This document shows, piece after piece, positions 21,188 to 31,126 of a DNA stretch of 64,000 nt. How positions within the stretch are numbered: position 1 is the first letter of the stretch; each line of letters starts with the position of its first letter. The position numbers and the translations under genes were made by a program. The stretch comes from Micromonospora sp. WMMD980 (GTDB taxonomy: Bacteria > Actinomycetota > Actinomycetes > Mycobacteriales > Micromonosporaceae). The stretch is from assembly GCF_029626035.1 (NCBI RefSeq), contig NZ_JARUBE010000003.1, positions 2,480,001 through 2,544,000 on the forward strand, given 5' to 3'. Below the pieces are notes generated by a model. The model saw only the letters and a program-made list of their open reading frames with translations, was not told the DNA's origin and made no database searches.

Positions 21188-22005
21188 GCGGCGGCCCGCC
21201 GGGGCTGGCCCGAGCGGCGCAGCGCGGTGGCGGCCTGGCGCAGCGCGGCGACCGGTTCGCCGCGCAGCCGGCACTCCAGCGCCAGCCAGCCGGGATAGCC
21301 GAGGTCGTCGAGCGTGCCCAGCAGCGCGGCCCAGTCCAGGTGCCCGGCGCCGGGCTGGAGCCGGTTGGAGTCGCTGACCTGCACGTGCCCGAGGTACGGC
21401 GCGGCGGCGCGCAGCGCCGCGCACGGGTCGTCCTCCTCGATGTTCATGTGGTAGGTGTCGGCGGCCACCCGCACCGCCGGTGACCCGACCGCCCGGCACA
21501 GCTCGACGGCCTGGTCGAGGCGGTTGACCATGTGGTCCTCGTAGCGGTTGAGCGGTTCCAGGAAGAGCGTGACCCCCTCGGCGCGGGCGTGCTCGCCCAG
21601 CTCGCCGAGCGCGTCGACGAGCACCCGGCGGTCGTCGGCGGGCGAGCGCGGCGGCTCGAACGGTGGCAGCCGGCGGGAGAACATGCCCCAGGCGGCCGGT
21701 GTCATGGCGCCGACGCCGCCCAGTTCGGCGATCACCGAGAGTTGGGAGCGCAGGTTGCGGACCGCGTCCCGGGAGCGGTCCGGGTCGAAGTCGCCGATGA
21801 AGTGGTCCATCTCGACGCAGACGGTCGGCGTCACCACCCCGGCGGCGTGCGCCCGGCGCAGCTCCGGCAGCCGCCGGGCGAGCGCCAGGTCCCCCCGCCC
21901 GCGCAGCTCGATGCCCTGGTAGCCGAGGGAGACGGCGAGGGCGTACTTGTCGATCAGGTCGGCGCCCGGGAGCAACTGCTCCTGGCAGGCCAGTGGGATG
22001 TCCAT
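21184..22005 (-). CDS. Sugar phosphate isomerase/epimerase (TIM barrel, AP endonuclease 2 family)
   Basis: The 273 aa protein is of the xylose-isomerase-like TIM barrel family. Expected metal and catalytic positions are visible: FLEPLNRYE (Glu), AADTYHMNIEE (Asp, His), HVQVSDSNR (His) and LALECR near the C terminus (Glu). Such proteins isomerise or epimerise ketoses and inositol derivatives. It sits in a three-gene operon with a zinc dehydrogenase whose stop directly abuts this ATG, and a glycosidase-like gene overlapping its stop. Together they suggest release, oxidation and isomerisation of a sugar imported by the divergent ABC system. The exact sugar is unknown. Confidence 0.85.
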   Translation of the reverse strand: MDIPLACQEQLLPGADLIDKYALAVSLGYQGIELRGRGDLALARRLPELRRAHAAGVVTPTVCVEMDHFIGDFDPDRSRDAVRNLRSQLSVIAELGGVGAMTPAAWGMFSRRLPPFEPPRSPADDRRVLVDALGELGEHARAEGVTLFLEPLNRYEDHMVNRLDQAVELCRAVGSPAVRVAADTYHMNIEEDDPCAALRAAAPYLGHVQVSDSNRLQPGAGHLDWAALLGTLDDLGYPGWLALECRLRGEPVAALRQAATALRRSGQPRRAAA

Positions 22006-23044
22006 TCAGAACCTCAGCACCACTTGGAGGACGTCACCGTCACCGCGGTCGAGCAACGCCAGGGCGTCGGCCACCGCACCCGCGTCGACGACGTGGCTCA
22101 CCAGCGGCAGCGGGTCGACGCTGCCCTCCGCCACCAGGTCCATGAAGGTGTGTGCGATCCGTGTCGGGGTCCACCGGCCGGCCGTGCCGGGTGCCGGGTC
22201 CGCCCCGGAGACCTGCCCGGCCACCAGGTGGATCCGGTTGTGGTGGAACTCCTCGCCGAGTTCCAGCCCGTGTGCGTACCCCTGGTAGAAGCCGGCGGCG
22301 ACGACGCGGCCGGCGTGTGCGGTGGCCTTGATCGCCTGGTGCAGCGCCGGGTAGGTGCCGGACAGCTCCAGGCAGACGTCGGCGCCGCGGCCGTCGGTGG
22401 CCGTGTGGAGCGCGGCGGCGGCCCGCGTCGCCGACGGCGTCGACGACCAGGCGGGCGCCGTAGCGGCTCGCGTACGCCAGCCGCCTGGGCACCCGGTCGA
22501 CGGCCACCACCCGGGCCCCGGACAACACCGCGAGCCGGGTGCCGAGCAACCCGATCACGCCCTGGCCGAAGACGCCGACCCAGTCGCCGAGGTGCAGGTC
22601 GCCGGCGAGCACCGCGGTCAGCGCGATGGCGCCGGGCCGGGCGAAGACGGCGGCGAGCGGGTCGATGCCGGGGGCGAGCGGGTGGACCGCGGCGGCGGGC
22701 AGCACCGCTTCGGCGCGGTGGCCCCAGATGCCCCAGACGAGCTGCCCGGCGCGGCGGTCGGCGACGTCGGGGGCGACCTCGACGATCTCGCCGACCTCCT
22801 CGTAGCCGAAGCCGACCACGGGGTAGGCGGGCCCGGTCTGGCGGGGCACGAACATCCGGGCGCCCGCGTCCCAGTCCTTGCGGAGCCGGGGGTTGCTGCC
22901 CCGGTAGAGGGTCAGCTCGGTGCCGGCGGAGATGCCCGAGTAACAGGTGCGGACGCGGACCTGGCCCGGACCGAGCGGGTCCGGAGGGCAGGGCTCCAGG
23001 CGAACGCGCCGGGGCCCGGCCAGAGAGACAACCCAGTTGCTCAT
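22006..23044 (-). pseudogene. Zinc-type alcohol/sugar dehydrogenase, frameshifted
   Basis: This medium-chain dehydrogenase/reductase would be about 345 aa. The N-terminal part has CYSGISAGTE, a GFGYEEVGEI segment and the nucleotide-binding GVFGQGVIGLLG. The C-terminal part (VAGQVSGADP onward) is in another frame. Deleting one G from a GGG tract (CCC on the plus strand at 22422-22424) gives a smooth join running through TDGRGADVCLELSG, the normal family sequence. It is the first gene of the minus-strand sugar operon, and its stop touches the start of the epimerase. The neighbouring hydrolase gene is also frameshifted by one base. Confidence 0.8.
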
Positions 23045-23105
23045 GGCGTCGCTCCGAAGAAAGTGCCGACCTCCATGCTAAACCCAAAAAATGGGCATAT
23101 GTGAT

Positions 23106-23121
23106 TGGATTGATGAATCCA
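23106..23121. promoter_or_regulatory. Palindromic operator between divergent sugar operons
   Basis: TGGATT-GATG-AATCCA is a perfect 6-bp palindrome with a 4-nt centre in an AT-rich 120-bp divergent promoter region. It is likely the site of a shared sugar-responsive repressor, but no regulator gene is adjacent. Confidence 0.55.
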
Positions 23122-23166
23122 TGGGTATTGATGCAGCGCCGTGCTCCTTGGAGAAAGGTGCCACCG

Positions 23167-24558
23167 ATGCCATCACCCGCACCACGGCTGCTCGCGTCGA
23201 GCCTGATCCTGGCACTTGCCGGGGCCGGCGCGACCGCCTGCAGCGACAACGGGCAGAAATCCGACAGTACGCAGATCACCGTGTGGAGCCTGGAGGACGT
23301 GGCCGACCGGGTCGCCGCCACCAAGGCGATCATCGCCGACTACACCACGCGGACCGGCGTCAAGGTCAACCTGGTCACCGTCAACGAGGACCGGTTCCCG
23401 TCCCTGATCGCGTCCAGCGCCGCCGCCGGCGACCTGCCCGACGTGGTCGGCTCGGTGTCGCTCGCCGGCGTCCGCACCCTCGCCGCCAACGAGCTGCTGG
23501 AGCCGGACGCCAACAAGGCGGTGGTCGACAAGCTCGGACGGGACACGTTCTCCCCCCGCGCGCTGGAGCTGACCAGCGACGGCGGCACCCAGCTCGCGGT
23601 GCCCAGCGACGGCTGGGGCCAGCTCCTGATCTACCGCAAGGACCTGTTCGACGCCGCCGGCCTGCCCGCCCCCGACACGTACGAGAAGATCGCCGCCGCG
23701 GCCGCGAAGCTGAACACCGGCGGCGTCGCCGGCATCACCGCCGCGACCGCCCCCGGCGACGTGTTCACCCAGCAGACGTTCGAGCACCTGGCGCTGGCGA
23801 ACGGCTGCCAGCTCACCGACGACTCCGGCAACGTCACCCTGGACTCGCCGCAGTGCGTGGCGGCGTTCCGGTTCTACGGCGACCTGATGCGGAACAGCTC
23901 GGTCAAGGGCGCGCAGGACGTCGACACCACCCGGGCCACCTACTTCGCCGGCAAGGCGGCCATGCTGATCTGGTCGCCGTTCGTCCTGGACGAGCTGGCC
24001 GGCCTGCGCAACGACGCCCGGCCCACCTGCCCGCAGTGCCAGTCCGACCCGGCCTGGCTGGCGAAGAACAGCGGCTTCGTCACCGCGATCAAGGGCCCGA
24101 ACGGCGCCGAGCCGGCCCAGTACGGCGAGGTCAGCTCCTGGGCGGTGCTGCACGGCGCCGCCGACCCGGCCAAGTCCTTCGTGGAGTACATGCTCTCCGA
24201 CGGCTACCCGCGCTGGTTCGGCATGTCCCCCGAGGGGCGCTTCCCGGTGCGCACCGGCACACCCGAGGACAGGCAGAAGTTCCGCACCGCCTGGAACACC
24301 AGCCCGGCCGGCGTGGACACGAAGAAGCCGCTCTCCGACGTCTACGGCGACGACGTGCTCACCACGCTGCGGGAGAGCCCGGAGGAGTTCCAGCGCTGGG
24401 GGCTGACCCAGGGCCAGGGCAAGCTGGTCGGCGCGATCCTCGGTGAACTGCCGGTGCCGAAGGCGCTCGCCGACGTGGTCGGCGGCAAGACCGACGCCCA
24501 GGCCGCGGCCGAGCGGGCCAAGAAGGACGTCGAGGCCATCGCCAGGGGCGTCAATTGA
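23167..24558 (+). CDS. ABC sugar transporter, extracellular solute-binding lipoprotein
   Basis: The 463 aa protein begins with a signal peptide and lipobox ending GATACS, so the mature protein starts at a lipid-modified Cys near residue 25. The rest matches family 1 solute-binding proteins: ITVWSLEDVADR, DLPDVVGSVS, a YRKDLFDAAGLP motif typical of sugar binders, and a C-terminal helical lobe. Cys pairs in ANGCQLTDD and PTCPQCQS may form disulfides. ATG 23167 has GGAGAAAGG upstream. It is the first gene of a binding protein-permease-permease operon divergent from the sugar-catabolic genes. Confidence 0.93.
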   Translation: MPSPAPRLLASSLILALAGAGATACSDNGQKSDSTQITVWSLEDVADRVAATKAIIADYTTRTGVKVNLVTVNEDRFPSLIASSAAAGDLPDVVGSVSLAGVRTLAANELLEPDANKAVVDKLGRDTFSPRALELTSDGGTQLAVPSDGWGQLLIYRKDLFDAAGLPAPDTYEKIAAAAAKLNTGGVAGITAATAPGDVFTQQTFEHLALANGCQLTDDSGNVTLDSPQCVAAFRFYGDLMRNSSVKGAQDVDTTRATYFAGKAAMLIWSPFVLDELAGLRNDARPTCPQCQSDPAWLAKNSGFVTAIKGPNGAEPAQYGEVSSWAVLHGAADPAKSFVEYMLSDGYPRWFGMSPEGRFPVRTGTPEDRQKFRTAWNTSPAGVDTKKPLSDVYGDDVLTTLRESPEEFQRWGLTQGQGKLVGAILGELPVPKALADVVGGKTDAQAAAERAKKDVEAIARGVN

Positions 24559-25514
24559 CCACCACCGCGCCGGAGGCCGGCCGCTCCCCCACCCCGGAGC
24601 GGCCCCGCCGGCCCGGCCGCCGCCCACTGACCCTGCGCCGCCGCGAGTCCCGCGCCGGGCTCGCGCTGGTCGCGCCCACCCTGCTCGTCGTGCTCGCGGT
24701 GATCGGCATCCCCATCGTGTGGACGGTGGTGCTGGCGTTCCAACGGGTACGCCTGGCGACGCTGCGCAAGACCGGCCTGTTCGGCGAGCTGACGCTGGAC
24801 AACATCGACCGGGTGCTGCACACCCCCGGGTTCGCCGACACGCTCTGGACCACGGTGCTCTACAGCGTGGGCGGCACGGTCGGCTCGATCGTGGTCGGAC
24901 TGGCCGCCGCGCTGGCCGTCCGCGGGCCGTTCCGGGGCCGCACGCTGGTGCGCGCGTCGATGCTGCTGCCGTACGTGGCGCCGGTGGTCGCCATGACGTT
25001 CGTCTGGCAGGTGATGCTGGACCCGCAGCTCGGCATCGTCAACGACTGGGGGCGACGCTTCCTCGGCTGGGACGCCCCGGTGGCGTTCCTGTCCCAGGAG
25101 TCCACCGCGCTGTGGACCGTGATCGCGTTCGAGGCGTGGCGCTACTTCCCGTTCGCGTTCCTGTTCCTGCTGGCCCGGCTCCAGGCCGTCCCGGCGGAGC
25201 TGGAGGAGGCCGCCCGGGTCGACGGCGCGACGCCGACACAACGGTTCCGGCACATCCTGCTGCCGCAGCTGATGCCGGTGATCGCGCTGCTCGGCGTGCT
25301 CCGGTTCATCATGACGTTCAACAAGTTCGACGACGTCTACCTGCTCACCGGCGGCTCGGCCGGCACCGAGGTGGTGAGCGTCCGGGTCTACCAGTTCCTC
25401 ACCGCCCGCACCGACATCGGCGCGGCCGCCGCCCAGGCCGTCGTGCTGGCCGTGGTGCTGCTCGTGTTCGTGGCCATCTACCTGCGCTTCTTCGGCGCGA
25501 AACGGGAGGCGTGA
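24555..25514 (+). CDS. ABC sugar transporter permease (MalF type)
   Basis: The 319 aa protein has six predicted membrane segments: LALVAPTLLVVLAVIGIPIV first, then TTVLYSVGGTVGSIVVGLAAAL and others. The EAA loop is represented by ELEEAARVDGATPTQRFRHI, which docks to the ATPase. The TTG start overlaps the binding-protein stop as TTGA. The N terminus is rich in Arg and Pro. It pairs with the next gene to form the channel. No ATPase gene follows, so a shared multi-sugar ATPase such as an MsiK homologue elsewhere is presumed. Confidence 0.93.
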   Translation: MTTTAPEAGRSPTPERPRRPGRRPLTLRRRESRAGLALVAPTLLVVLAVIGIPIVWTVVLAFQRVRLATLRKTGLFGELTLDNIDRVLHTPGFADTLWTTVLYSVGGTVGSIVVGLAAALAVRGPFRGRTLVRASMLLPYVAPVVAMTFVWQVMLDPQLGIVNDWGRRFLGWDAPVAFLSQESTALWTVIAFEAWRYFPFAFLFLLARLQAVPAELEEAARVDGATPTQRFRHILLPQLMPVIALLGVLRFIMTFNKFDDVYLLTGGSAGTEVVSVRVYQFLTARTDIGAAAAQAVVLAVVLLVFVAIYLRFFGAKREA

Positions 25515-26380
25515 TGGATCGGGACCGGATCGAGACGGTCAGCCTGCGCTGGCTGCGCCGGCTGGTGATCGCCGGCTTCCTGGTGGTCACGCTGCTGCCG
25601 TTCTGGTACATGCTGGTGCTCTCGGTGCGCCCGATCGAGCGGCTGCTGCTCGACCCCGGCTCGCTCTGGGTGCCGTTCGGCGAGCTGACCGTCGCCACGT
25701 ACGCCGAGGTCCTGCGGTCGGTCGAGAACGGCGGGCAGGGGTTCCTCACGTTCATCCGCAACAGCGGGCTGGTGGCGCTGGCCGCCACCGTGCTCACCCT
25801 GATCGTGGCCATCCCCGGCGCGTACGCGGTCTCCCGGCTGCGGTTCTTCGGCCGCCGGCAGGTCAGCGCGCTGTTCCTGGCGGTCTACCTGCTCCCGTCG
25901 ATCGTCATCGCGATCCCGCTGTTCGTGGTCTTCAGTCGGGCCGGGCTGCGCGGGTCACTGTTCGGGCTGGTGCTGGTCTACGTCTCACAGACGCTGCCGG
26001 TCTCGGTCTACATGCTCAAGAACTACTTCGAGACGATCCCGGTGAGCCTGGAGGAGTCCGCCGCGATCGACGGGGCCGGCCGGCTCGGCATCATCCGCCG
26101 GGTCAGCCTGCCGCTGGCCGCCCCGTCGGTGATGGCGGTCGCGCTCTACGACTTCATGATCGCCTGGAACGAGTTCCTGTTCGCGCTGCTGTTCCTGGTC
26201 GACCGGCCGAACCGGTGGACCGTCTCGCTCGGGCTGTCGCTGCTCGCCGACGGCGTCGAAGTGCCCAAGACGGTGCTGATGGCCGGCTCGGTCATCCTCA
26301 CCCTGCCGATCGTGGTGCTCTTCTTCGCCGGCGAACGCCTGCTCACCGAGGGCCTCACCAGCGGGGCCGAGAAGGGATGA
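25514..26380 (+). CDS. ABC sugar transporter permease (MalG type)
   Basis: The 288 aa protein carries six predicted membrane segments, beginning LVIAGFLVVTLLPFWYMLVLSV, and the EAA motif SLEESAAIDGAGRLGIIRRV. The ATG overlaps the preceding stop (TGATG), so expression is coupled. With the MalF-type partner it forms the transmembrane part of an importer for an oligosaccharide or glycoside. The divergent hydrolase-epimerase-dehydrogenase operon suggests uptake and breakdown of the same compound. Confidence 0.93.
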   Translation: MDRDRIETVSLRWLRRLVIAGFLVVTLLPFWYMLVLSVRPIERLLLDPGSLWVPFGELTVATYAEVLRSVENGGQGFLTFIRNSGLVALAATVLTLIVAIPGAYAVSRLRFFGRRQVSALFLAVYLLPSIVIAIPLFVVFSRAGLRGSLFGLVLVYVSQTLPVSVYMLKNYFETIPVSLEESAAIDGAGRLGIIRRVSLPLAAPSVMAVALYDFMIAWNEFLFALLFLVDRPNRWTVSLGLSLLADGVEVPKTVLMAGSVILTLPIVVLFFAGERLLTEGLTSGAEKG

Positions 26381-26385
26381 CCGGG

Positions 26386-26485
26386 TGCGATCACCACGGG
26401 AGCGCCCGGCCACACGCGGCTGGCCCGGCTGCTCACCGAGGTCATCGCCCCGGGCGCCGCCGCGGTGTTCCGCGCGCCCGCCTGA
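26386..26485 (+). other. Possible gene remnant
   Basis: One frame encodes about 32 codons with a plausible hydrophobic-amphipathic pattern (LARLLTEVIAPGAAAVF) ending in TGA, but it has no start codon or ribosome site. It may be a fragment of a deleted gene; the parent family is not certain. It fills the gap between the permease and the methyltransferase promoter. Confidence 0.25.
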
Positions 26486-26496
26486 GCAAGATCAGC

Positions 26497-26502
26497 TACG
26501 GT
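26497..26502 (+). promoter_or_regulatory. -10 box for a leaderless transcript (methyltransferase)
   Basis: TACGGT lies 6 nt before the ATG at 26509, with no Shine-Dalgarno. Confidence 0.6.
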
Positions 26503-26508
26503 GGGGTC

Positions 26509-27111
26509 ATGGGCAAGCCGACCCGCTGGGTGACCGACACCAAGCCCGGCCACTCGCAGTGGTACGTCGACCGGTTCCGGCGCCTCGCCGCCGAGGGGGC
26601 CGACCTGGCCGGTGAGGCCCGGCTGGTGGACGCGCTCGTGCCACCCGGCGCGCGGATCCTCGACGCCGGCTGCGGCACCGGCCGGGTGGCCGCCGCGCTG
26701 GCCGCACGCGGGCACACGCTCGTCGGCGTGGACGCCGACCCGACGCTCGTCGAGGCGGCCCGCGCCGATCACCCCGGCCCCCGCTTCCTGGTCGCCGACC
26801 TGGCCGAGCTGGACCTGCCCGCCCACGGCGAGCCGGAGCCGTTCGACGCGGCGGTGGTGGCCGGCAACGTGATGACCTTCGTCGCCCCGGGCACCGAACG
26901 CGCCGTGCTGGCCCGCGTCGCCGCGCACGTGCGCCCGGACGGGCCGGTGGTGGTCGGCTTCGGCACCGACCGGGGCTATCCGCTCGCCGAACTGGACGCC
27001 GACGCGGTGGCCGCCGGGCTGCGCCCGGAACACCGCTTCGCCACCTGGGACCTGCGGCCCTGGCACGACGACGCGGAGTTCGCGGTGACCGTGCTGCGCC
27101 GGCCCGCCTGA
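26509..27111 (+). CDS. Class I SAM-dependent methyltransferase
   Basis: The 200 aa protein has the SAM-binding motif I ILDAGCGTGRVA, an acidic motif II residue in LVGVDADP, and motif III around FDAAVVAGNV. A TKPGHSQWYVDRF start is common in actinobacterial members annotated only as methyltransferases. The promoter hexamer six bases before ATG 26509 points to a leaderless mRNA. It is convergent with the eccB gene, ending 33 bp from its stop. The substrate is unknown. Confidence 0.88.
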   Translation: MGKPTRWVTDTKPGHSQWYVDRFRRLAAEGADLAGEARLVDALVPPGARILDAGCGTGRVAAALAARGHTLVGVDADPTLVEAARADHPGPRFLVADLAELDLPAHGEPEPFDAAVVAGNVMTFVAPGTERAVLARVAAHVRPDGPVVVGFGTDRGYPLAELDADAVAAGLRPEHRFATWDLRPWHDDAEFAVTVLRRPA

Positions 27112-27144
27112 GCCGTGCCCGACCCCCGTCGGTGTCCCGCCCGG

Positions 27145-28935
<1,791 letters not shown>

Positions 28936-29021
28936 CACGAACAACCCGACCCGGGTCGTGTGAACGCGACCCGGGCGGGTAGTCCCCTGCCCGGAGACCC
29001 GGGCCGAAGTCTGTCTCTCGC

Positions 29022-29037
29022 ATACCCCCGGGGGTAT
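29022..29037. promoter_or_regulatory. CstR operator of the sulfur operon
   Basis: ATACCCCCGGGGGTAT is a perfect 16-bp palindrome with the same TACCCC/GGGGTA arms as the site before the repressor gene. It lies 27 bp before the persulfide dioxygenase start. Confidence 0.82.
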
Positions 29038-29063
29038 ATGCGACGATGAGAGGAGAACGACAC

Positions 29064-30464
29064 GTGACCGTCGAGGTGTCCGTCATCGCCACGTCCTCGC
29101 TCGGCGACCGCAGCTACCTGGCCAGCGACGGCCGGGTGGCGATCGTGGTCGACCCGCAACGCGACATCGACCGTGTCCTGCACCTGGCCGGAGCGAAGGG
29201 GGTGCGGATCACCCACGTGGTCGAGACCCACATCCACAACGACTACGTCTCCGGCGGCCGGGAACTGGCCCGCATCACCGGCGCGCACTATCTGGTGGCC
29301 GCCGCCGACCAGGTCGGCTTCGACCGGATGCCGGTCTCCGACGGCGACGTGACTCCGGTCTCCGACGACCTGCGGCTGCGGATCGTCGGCACCCCGGGCC
29401 ACACGTTCCACCACCTGTCGTACGTGCTGGACGAGGCGAGCGACGGCGGCTGGTCCCCGGTCGGTGTGTTCACCGGCGGCTCGCTGCTGTTCGGCACCAC
29501 CGGCCGCACCGACCTGCTGGGCCAGCAGCACGCCCACGAACTGGCCCACCACCAGTACGCCTCCGCGCGCAAGCTGGTCGACCTGCTGCCCGACGGCGCG
29601 CAGGTGTGGCCCACGCACGGCTTCGGCAGCTTCTGCTCGGCCAGCCAGGCCGACGCCCCCGAGTCGACCATCGGCCGGGAGAAGGAAGCCAACCCGGTGC
29701 TGCGGCTGGCCGCCGACCGGTTCGTCACCGAGACGCTCGCCGGCCTCGACGCCTACCCGGCCTACTACGCCCACATGGGTGTCGCCAACGCCGCCGGTCC
29801 CGCCCCGGTCGACCTCACCCCGGTGGCCCGCGCCGACGCCGGTGAGCTGCGCCGCCGGATCGCCGCCGGCGAGTCGGTGGTCGACCTGCGCCACCGCAAG
29901 GCGTACGCGGCCTCCCACCTGGCCGGCACCGTCAGCCTCGGCCTGGACGGGCCGATGTCGACCTGGCTCGGCTGGCTGATCGAGTGGGGCGTGCCGATCA
30001 CGCTGCTGGCCGAGACCCCGGACCAGGTCGCCGACGCCCAGCGGGAACTGGTTCGGATCGGCATCGACCGGCCGGCCGCGCAGGCCACCGGCGCACCCGA
30101 GCGGTGGGCCGCCGAGCGGTCGGAGCTGCGCGAGCTGACCGTCGCCGACTTCCCGGCGCTGGCCGCGGCGCAGGCCGGGCACACCCCGTCCGGGCTGCCG
30201 GCACCGCAGGTCGTGCTCGACGTCCGGATGACCAACGAGTGGACGGCCGGGCACGTCGACGGTGCGGTGCACGTGCCGCTGCCCGACCTGCCCACGCGGC
30301 TCGCGGACGTGCCGGCCGGCACGGTCTGGGTGCACTGCGGCTCCGGCTACCGGGCCGCCGCCGCCGCGTCGCTGCTGACCAACGCCGGCCGTGAGGTCGT
30401 ACTGATCGACGACATGTTCGGCCAGGCCGAGGCCGCCGGCGTCCGGATGGCCTCGACCGCCTGA
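29064..30464 (+). CDS. Persulfide dioxygenase-rhodanese fusion (CstB-like)
   Basis: The 466 aa protein has an N-terminal metallo-beta-lactamase fold (about 1-245) with THIHNDYVSGG, GTPGHTFHH and FGTTGRTDLLG. The iron ligands are conserved except that the usual HxHxDH ends in Tyr. A rhodanese-like domain without active-site Cys (about 260-345) follows, then an active one (about 365-460) with the loop HCGSGYR. Such CstB/ETHE1-type proteins oxidise persulfides and pass sulfane sulfur to an acceptor. GTG 29064 has AGGAG at good spacing; ATG 29046 would add six residues. Confidence 0.9.
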   Translation: MTVEVSVIATSSLGDRSYLASDGRVAIVVDPQRDIDRVLHLAGAKGVRITHVVETHIHNDYVSGGRELARITGAHYLVAAADQVGFDRMPVSDGDVTPVSDDLRLRIVGTPGHTFHHLSYVLDEASDGGWSPVGVFTGGSLLFGTTGRTDLLGQQHAHELAHHQYASARKLVDLLPDGAQVWPTHGFGSFCSASQADAPESTIGREKEANPVLRLAADRFVTETLAGLDAYPAYYAHMGVANAAGPAPVDLTPVARADAGELRRRIAAGESVVDLRHRKAYAASHLAGTVSLGLDGPMSTWLGWLIEWGVPITLLAETPDQVADAQRELVRIGIDRPAAQATGAPERWAAERSELRELTVADFPALAAAQAGHTPSGLPAPQVVLDVRMTNEWTAGHVDGAVHVPLPDLPTRLADVPAGTVWVHCGSGYRAAAAASLLTNAGREVVLIDDMFGQAEAAGVRMASTA

Positions 30465-30480
30465 TCGTCCCCGTTCCCGC

Positions 30481-30510
30481 CCGGCCGGCGCGCCCCACCG
30501 CGCCGGCCGG
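30481..30510 (+). other. Strong intercistronic hairpin
   Basis: Perfect 12-bp arms (CCGGCCGGCGCG/CGCGCCGGCCGG) with a 6-nt loop lie between the two rhodanese genes. There is no U-run. It may be a partial terminator or a 3' end stabiliser setting the ratio of the two products. Confidence 0.5.
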
Positions 30511-30538
30511 CGACGCCCCCTGCCCAGAAGGAGAGAGC

Positions 30539-31126
30539 ATGACCACCACCACCCCGTCGACCGTCGACGCGGCCACCCTGCGGGAGCTGATCGCCGCCGG
30601 CCGCGCCCCCCGCATGCTGGACGTCCGCACGCCGGGCGAGTTCGATGCCGCACACATCGCCGGCGCCTACAACGTGCCGCTGGACCTGCTCCGGGAGCAC
30701 CGCGCGGAACTGCGCAACCACCTCGACGAGGACGTCGTGCTGATCTGTCGCTCCGGCGCCCGTGCCACCCAGGCGGAGCAGGCGCTCGCCACCGTCGGCC
30801 TGCCCAATCTCAAGGTCCTCGACGGCGGCATGCTGGCGTGGCAGGCCACGAACGCCCCGGTCAACCAGGGCCGGTCGCGGTGGGATCTGGAGCGCCAGGT
30901 CCGGCTGGTCGCCGGCTCGATCGTGCTGGCCTCCGTCGTCGGCTCGGTGTGGGCGCCGGCCCTGAAGTGGGTCGCCGGCTTCATCGGCGCCGGCCTCACC
31001 TTCGCGGCGGTCTCGAACACCTGCGCGATGGGCATGCTGCTGAGCCGGCTGCCCTACAACCGGGGCGCGAGCTGCGACCTGGACACCGTCGTCGGCCAGC
31101 TGCGCGACGCCGGGCGGCGGTCGTGA
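30539..31126 (+). CDS. Membrane-anchored rhodanese (rhodanese plus DUF2892)
   Basis: The 195 aa protein has a rhodanese domain (about 10-105) with active loop CRSGAR, then two membrane segments (about 122-165, LVAGSIVLASVVGSV and VAGFIGAGLTFAAV) of the DUF2892 type, as in E. coli YgaP. It transfers sulfane sulfur at the inner face of the membrane. ATG 30539 follows AAGGAGAG. The TauE-type exporter gene overlaps its stop, so sulfur transfer and export are coupled. Confidence 0.9.
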   Translation: MTTTTPSTVDAATLRELIAAGRAPRMLDVRTPGEFDAAHIAGAYNVPLDLLREHRAELRNHLDEDVVLICRSGARATQAEQALATVGLPNLKVLDGGMLAWQATNAPVNQGRSRWDLERQVRLVAGSIVLASVVGSVWAPALKWVAGFIGAGLTFAAVSNTCAMGMLLSRLPYNRGASCDLDTVVGQLRDAGRRS

